Source: Pardosa pseudoannulata
Lineage: Eukaryota > Arthropoda > Arachnida > Araneae > Lycosidae
NCBI GenBank assembly: GCA_032207245.1
Contig: CM063499.1
Location: 75,952,978-76,016,977, forward strand
Reading direction: 5' to 3'
DNA: 64,000 nucleotides
Positions within the stretch are counted from its first letter, which is position 1, and each line of letters opens with the position of its first letter. The position numbers were made by a program, and so were the translations under genes. The notes beneath the pieces were generated by a model. The model was not told the origin of the DNA. It did no database searches and saw nothing but the letters and a program-made list of their open reading frames with translations. Positions 49,348-64,000 of this stretch are shown here, in pieces.

Positions 49348-50587
49348 CAGTGGCGTGCGGTCCATATGTGCAGGGTGTGCACTGCACACCCTGGCAAAAT
49401 TTATGAGGGACAATAATTTTCTGCACCTACGTCTACCTTTCTTTATATGGTATATAATAATTATTATTTATAATATATTCAAATATTATGTTGATTTGCT
49501 TGCTTGTATTCCCGCAGTGCGTGCGGTACGAGGTGCTGCACCAAGTAGCGCGCAAACGAACATAGGAAGTTCTGATGTGTACGCACTGCGTACTAAATTG
49601 AAAATCACGCTTTATATGTATGGGCTACTGGAGAAGAATAGCATACTATGGCACTGAGGCAAGTGCAGCTATTTTTCCTGCATTTGGCATTCAGAATCAT
49701 CCGAAGGTACGGTTATTAAGCGTTGTGTTAGAGCGGGGACTTACGTGCTGAAGCGATTTTGGTTTTTTAACTGATTAACTGGCCATACGATTTTGCAGAC
49801 GGTTCATGTTTAAATTTATATATTGCAAGATTTTGTTTTCATGGAAATATAAAAGAAGTATTTCATCAATATAAAGTGAAATGCTGTAGTGTGGAAAATT
49901 AATTTCGGGGATGTATTCTATTTATTGAAATAATTAGCTGAAAAACAATGTTGTTTTGTTTTAAAGAAATGAATTTTAACAGAACAGTCCAAATTTTATC
50001 ATTCATAGTGTCTTACAGACAGTATATAAGCTATATCTGTAACACCATATCCCTGGTTTTGTTTTTAAAAATTTTCCAGATGTTTTTCTCAGAATATGAT
50101 TTCTAAATGTTAAAAACTATTAATAAATATAATTTAATCCACTGACCGAATAAGAAACAGTTCGCTCTATTGTGCCAGCGTGCAGCGAAATCCTCTGCAC
50201 GTGGAATAGACGTTCGGTTTATCGGCACCCATGAGCATCCAGATGAGGCACCGTAGCGGCGGGCGCCGTGTGGTGCTACGTTTGCTGAACATATAAGTTT
50301 TTCGTGGAAGCCCGAAGCGTTGTCTTTTCGACGCCGATATAGCACCATGCAACAAAAGACATGATTTTCGCTTCAGTGCTAGTAGAATTCTCACAAGTAT
50401 AGCTGTTTTTATAGTTATAACTCGACTACTCGTAGGTAAATATTTTATTTATTGTAATCTTTAAATTTATATTCATAATAAATAACCCGTTTCAGAATGG
50501 AGAACTCAGATGTCTCAATAATTAAAATTTTATTGGAAAATCCATTTTATCTGCACACCTTGCATGAAAACCTACCGCACGCCACTG
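49348..50587. mobile_element. hAT non-autonomous element, full length
   Basis: 1240 bp with inverted ends CAGTGGCGTGCGGTCC and CAGTGGCGTGCGGTAGG, flanked by a perfect 8-bp duplication CTATTAAG (49340-49347, 50588-50595). Defective copies at 4149 and 17985. No transposase frame. Confidence 0.9.
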
Positions 50588-50595
50588 CTATTAAG

Positions 50596-52355
50596 TTTAA
50601 AAATTTAGAAAAGGAGTAATTTAGAGTTGCCGGTCATTATAAGGTGGGTAAGGAGAAATCAGTGAGAGCTGTGACTTAAGTTGTAACTACCTGTAAAGAT
50701 ATCTGATTAATACCCTGAAAGGAAAGTTGTGGTTAGTATACATGGTGCAAAACACTAGATGGAGTCTTACGGTCAAATATTAAACATCAAACACAGTTAC
50801 ACTATCCTGCTCCATAATAATAATAATACACATATTATTTTTTCAATTTTTTATTAATATTTTTTTATTTATTATTTTTTTTAATACAACACATCACTTT
50901 ACGGCACAACATATAACGAGAGGGACAGGGGATGAAGTAATAAGAGCTAATAGGGTAATTAAGGTAGAGAATGTATTGTCAGTAAAGCATTGCGGCACGC
51001 GATCGCTTAGAGTTACTCGGGTTATTATAATCATAATCTGGGAGTTCTGCAATTATTTCATTAGGTTGACTAGTTATTTTATTATAAAAATTATTAGATG
51101 ATCTTACACAATATATTTTTAAAGTTAAAATATTAAAGTTGCGTCTATTATTATTCTATTTTTATTCCGATCCTATACCGTTGGCTGCCTACCTGCAAAT
51201 TAAAATTTTTACAAACCGTATGTTGAGTTATACGTAGTTTGCTGAGCGTTCCCTTAATGTGACCACCCGTGTGCTGCCTGCTGTAGACTCTAAATTTTTA
51301 TTTTACTTATAACTTTCTTTCCGTATATGATAAAGCATAATTAAATTTAAATTAAAAAATTATTTTGACCTATTTATACTAGTTTTACTCTTAATGCGTA
51401 GTGGCTAAAAGTTGAATTCCACCTGTATTCACTTAAATTTCCTTCAATAGGTTAAATAATCCCGCCTTATAGGAAGGTTGATTGTATTATCGTGTATTAC
51501 TACGATATTAAATTAATTATACGCTTAGTTTGAGCTATATTTATATTCTTATCCCTTAATCAGACATAATAATCCAATTAAAAGGAGTAAAACAATTTCC
51601 AGTCTTCTTAGAACAACAACTTTTATTTCCAATATATTTTATATAAACTTTATAACAAAACCAAAACTTACAAAACGATAAACTTGTAACAAACTGAAAA
51701 TTTTTAAACTAAAAATAAATCATTGAGTCTGTGCTACCACAGTATACAAAAGTAATTCCTGAAATCTTTCTGAAGACATTTTAAAACCTCGTGGGCCCCT
51801 TAGTATTCTGGAAAGGGAAAAATAAACTTCGCTTTACTTATGTTCTCAAATAATAATAATATAGTGTCGCCATCTATTGGTGAACAACTGCATTATAAAA
51901 CTATATAAGAATTTCTTTATAGTTATCTAATAGAGTTAAATTAGTTTTCGTTAATCCAATATCAAAAGCATGCGCTCTTTCAATATACGGATTGATTATA
52001 CTCCTCGAAATTCCCGCTATCATGTAAAAAGCGGTTCCGACAATGGATCTACTTCGGATCAAAAAGTAAATATAGGTGACACGTGTACAAGGGGGGACAA
52101 TGATGCTTATCGCGTTGGCGGTGAAATGATTGTCAATCAACTCATAACCCATAAATTAATTAATCAAGCATAAGATTGTAAAAAATGGTTGGCCAGTTTC
52201 AATAAGCACGTGGGTGGCTGACAGACTAGGATCAGTACTGCACGTATATTTACTTTATTGTCGTAGAGGAAGTAATTCATTATTCTATGTCATAAGGTGA
52301 TCAGCTTATCTATGGGTGATCAGATACGTAAAGAACGGACAGAAGTTTGGACAGC
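50596..52355. other. Spacer and 5' flank of SLC35B1 copy 2
   Basis: AT-rich spacer with no recognisable element. Small frames near 51901-52173 on both strands are unsupported. The promoter of copy 2 should lie in the last few hundred bases. Confidence 0.3.
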
Positions 52356-61272
<8,917 letters not shown>

Positions 61273-61326
61273 GTAACAGTTTAAGTTTGTGATCTATTTA
61301 TTATTTCAAGCCTTCCTACTTTCTAT

Positions 61327-61503
61327 GCCGAACGATGGATGATTGGTTAGGGTGCTGGCCATCAGTACCAGAGTTCTTGGGTTCTAATCCCACAGTGGCA
61401 TGGATGTTCGTAGCTGTTCTGAATCGACTTTAAGCTGTAGGTCCCGGTCTCATTAGCCCTTGTGTTGCAAAAAGTAGACCATAACACTCCAAACCAAACC
61501 AAA
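61327..61503 (+). mobile_element. tRNA-derived SINE
   Basis: Flanked by a perfect 13-bp duplication TCCTACTTTCTAT (61314-61326, 61504-61516). Lies 55 bp after SLC35B1 copy 2 exon 4. Confidence 0.88.
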
Positions 61504-61853
61504 TCCTACTTTCTATACCTGCCAACTTTTAAACATTGACATCAATAAAACTTTTCAGTTGAAACATCAGTTGATTAGTTGCATGATGTTGACAAGCAAT
61601 TGTAATTAACACATTGTATGTGTTACGCATACTAGTACATTTTCTGATGATTGGTACTTGAGAGCGGGTGTGTGCTAGTTTGGGTTAGTGTAACAACGTG
61701 GTATGTTTGTGGGTACAAAAATAACGGTATATACAGGAAAACTAAGCCGAATGTTCTTGTCTACTACATAGATTCGGGAAAAATTTAGACAAATAAAAAT
61801 TAGTTTTTACATTATTAGTTTCAAGATTGCTCTTTTCATTTTTTATAATGTAA

Positions 61854-62340
61854 CAGGGTTCCCACGGTCCTTAAAAGTCCTTAAGAACTCCTTAATTTTA
61901 GCTTTCATTTTCAAAAAACTAATAACTTAAAACTACTTAATAAATAACTTAATAGTTTTAAACCCTTAAAACTACTTAATTTTCGTCAAAGGTCCTTAAA
62001 AACTCCTTAATTTTTTAATTAGAACGTGATCAATTTCTCCATCAACAAGATCTGCCTTTGTTATATGATTTCTTATCAATTTTCTTTTATGACAGTTTTT
62101 TCTTAGTTATTTATTTGACAAATATATAATCTTTCGTATTCTTAAAAGGTTTAAAGTATAAAGTCAGCTGCCCTTTCCTAATACCTAACAGTCATGCAGA
62201 TTTTAATTAAACAAAGCATGGAAGATGGGGGTTTGTAGATATTTCAGTTACTTCTGGAAGTTTAATTTTCCTTCCATTCAATGTAATAGAAGAGTCTAAA
62301 ACTTTCTTCTTTCCTAGGCAACATCGGGTATAATCAGCTA

Positions 62341-62402
<62 letters not shown>

Positions 62403-62760
62403 CATTTTTAAACCCTCACAAAGTAAGTACTGTTTATAATATTGTTTTTATTCACAATTTATTTTTAGTTCAATCACTCAAAAAACTTTAGATGTAAATT
62501 TTTTAAAATTAGTGTTTGTCAAATAGATTTGTCTTGTATTAATTCTTAGGCATTTTTAAAACTTAATTCTGAAATATTGTAGAGCATTCATTGAACATGC
62601 CTTGTCTGGTTCATAATCATTAAAATGTGGTTCTCATGAAATAGGGTTTATGCTGTTATATCGTGTATTTCAAGTAAGTCCTTATAAAAAGTTACTATAG
62701 TCCTTAGAAAGTCCTTAAAAAGCCCTTAATTTTTGTTCTGGAAAAAGAGTGGGAACCCTG
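61854..62760. mobile_element. CAGGGTTCCCAC-ended non-autonomous element inside the tandem array
   Basis: Inverted ends CAGGGTTCCCACGG and CAGGGTTCCCACTC, subterminal GGTCCTTAAAAGTCCTTAA-type repeats, flanked by TGTAA (61849-61853, 62761-62765). Contains a (CA)n(TA)n run at 62342-62396. Confidence 0.8.
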
Positions 62761-62947
62761 TGTAAATTTGTTTATATATAACAAAATTTGAAAAATTTAA
62801 AACTATATACTACTATTTCTATTTGATTTTCCATATTTACAATACTATTATAAATTTATCCACTAAAAAATATATTTTTTGCTTACAAAAATGTTATGGT
62901 TGTTATTTATGTATGTGTTTACATATTTCAATATAAAATACGAAAAG

Positions 62948-63131
62948 GCCGAACGATGGCCGAATGGTAGAGCGCTGCTCTTCGGAACCGGAGTTCGCGG
63001 GTTCGAATCCCGCTGCTGGCATGGATGTTTGTAGCCGTTCGGAATCGGCGTTAAACTGTAGGTCCCGGTCTCATTAGCCCTAGTGTGCAAAACAGTAGAC
63101 CATACCGCTCCAAACCAAACCAAACCAAACC
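62948..63131 (+). mobile_element. tRNA-derived SINE inside the tandem array
   Basis: Head GATGGCCGAATGGTAGAGCG and a (CAAAC)n-type tail, flanked by a perfect 13-bp duplication AAAATACGAAAAG (62935-62947, 63132-63144). Confidence 0.9.
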
Positions 63132-64000
63132 AAAATACGAAAAGTTGGTTAAAAAATTAAATAATTTTTGATCTATTGAGATTTAACTGGATAACTAAAT
63201 TTACGCTCAAATGCCCGCTCCTGCTACAATTCCACTGCGAAATGTACCTGCATGGTATGTTTGTGGGTAAAAAAGTAACGGTATATACAGGAAAACGAAG
63301 CTGAATGTTCTTGTCTACTACATAGATTCTGAAAAAATTTAGACAAATAAAAATTAGTTTTTACATTATTAGACATTATTAGTTTCAAGATTGCTCTTTT
63401 TATTTTTTATAGTGTAAATATGTTTGTATATAACAAAATTCGAAAAAATTAAAACTATTTGCTACTATTTCTATTTGATTTTCCATATTTACGATACTAT
63501 TATAAATTTATCCACTAAAATATATTTTTTTTGCTTTCAAAAATCTAATGGTTGTTATTTATATATGTGTTTACGTATTTCAATATAAAATACGAAAAGT
63601 TGGTTAAAAAATTAAATAATTTTCGATCTATTGAGATTTAACTGGATAACTAAATTTACTCGCAAAACACCTGCTCCCGCTACAATTCCACTACAAAATG
63701 TACCCACATGGTATGTTTGTGGGTACAAAAGTAACAGTATATACAGGAAAACAAAGCTGAATGTTCTTGTCCACTACATAGATTCTGGAAAAATTTAGAC
63801 AAATAAAAATTAGCTTTTACATTATTAGCTTCAAGATTGCTCTTTTCATTTTTTATAATGTAAATATGTTTATATATAACTAAATTCGAAAAAATTAAAA
63901 CTATATACTACTATTTCTGTTTGATTTTTCATATTTATGATACTATTATAAATTTATCCACTAAAAAAGATATTTTTTGCTTACAAAAATCTTATGGTTG

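Larger units (their letters stand above)
61694..64000 (+). repeat. Tandem repeat, ~445-bp unit, at least four units, runs off right edge
   Basis: The landmark ATGTTTGTGGGTA recurs at about 61704, 63257 and 63714, and TGTAAAT(A/T)TGTTT at 62761, 63413 and 63858. The two clean units are 445 bp apart. The two leftmost are lengthened by insertions at 61854-62760 and 62948-63131. Confidence 0.8.

Overview
The window is AT-rich animal nuclear DNA with intron-containing genes, GT-AG splice sites and dense transposon remnants. The gene content and a tRNA-derived SINE family fit an arthropod, and a chelicerate such as a spider is my best guess (inference only). There are two protein-coding loci, and almost everything else is introns filled with repeats.

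Left part (1-17.1 kb, minus strand): a calexcitin / sarcoplasmic-calcium-binding-type EF-hand gene. Five coding exons and one 5' UTR exon join in frame to give the first 150 residues with three EF-hand loops. The C-terminal exon(s) lie left of position 1. A TATA box and two CRE-like motifs lie just upstream of the UTR exon. Its introns carry a ~285-bp tandem repeat, hAT, piggyBac-like, Tc1 and SINE insertions, and large (TA)n tracts.

Middle (17.1-22.7 kb): a spacer between the two divergently transcribed loci, holding a hAT relic, a SINE and a decayed Merlin transposase.

Right part (22.7-64 kb, plus strand): two tandem copies of a SLC35B1-type nucleotide-sugar / ER ATP-ADP transporter gene. 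Copy 1 is complete (8 exons, 314 aa, 22694-42711). Copy 2 has the first four exons with the same splice phases (52356-61272) and runs off the right edge. The introns and the space between the copies form a transposon museum: Tigger/pogo, piggyBac, several hAT MITE families with target duplications, a Helitron with clean ends, a possible inverted pair of solo LTRs, and at least nine SINE copies.

I found no novel multi-gene system. The most informative observations are the SLC35B1 duplication with a conserved element in intron 1, and several insertions whose empty sites are preserved in neighbouring duplicated sequence.
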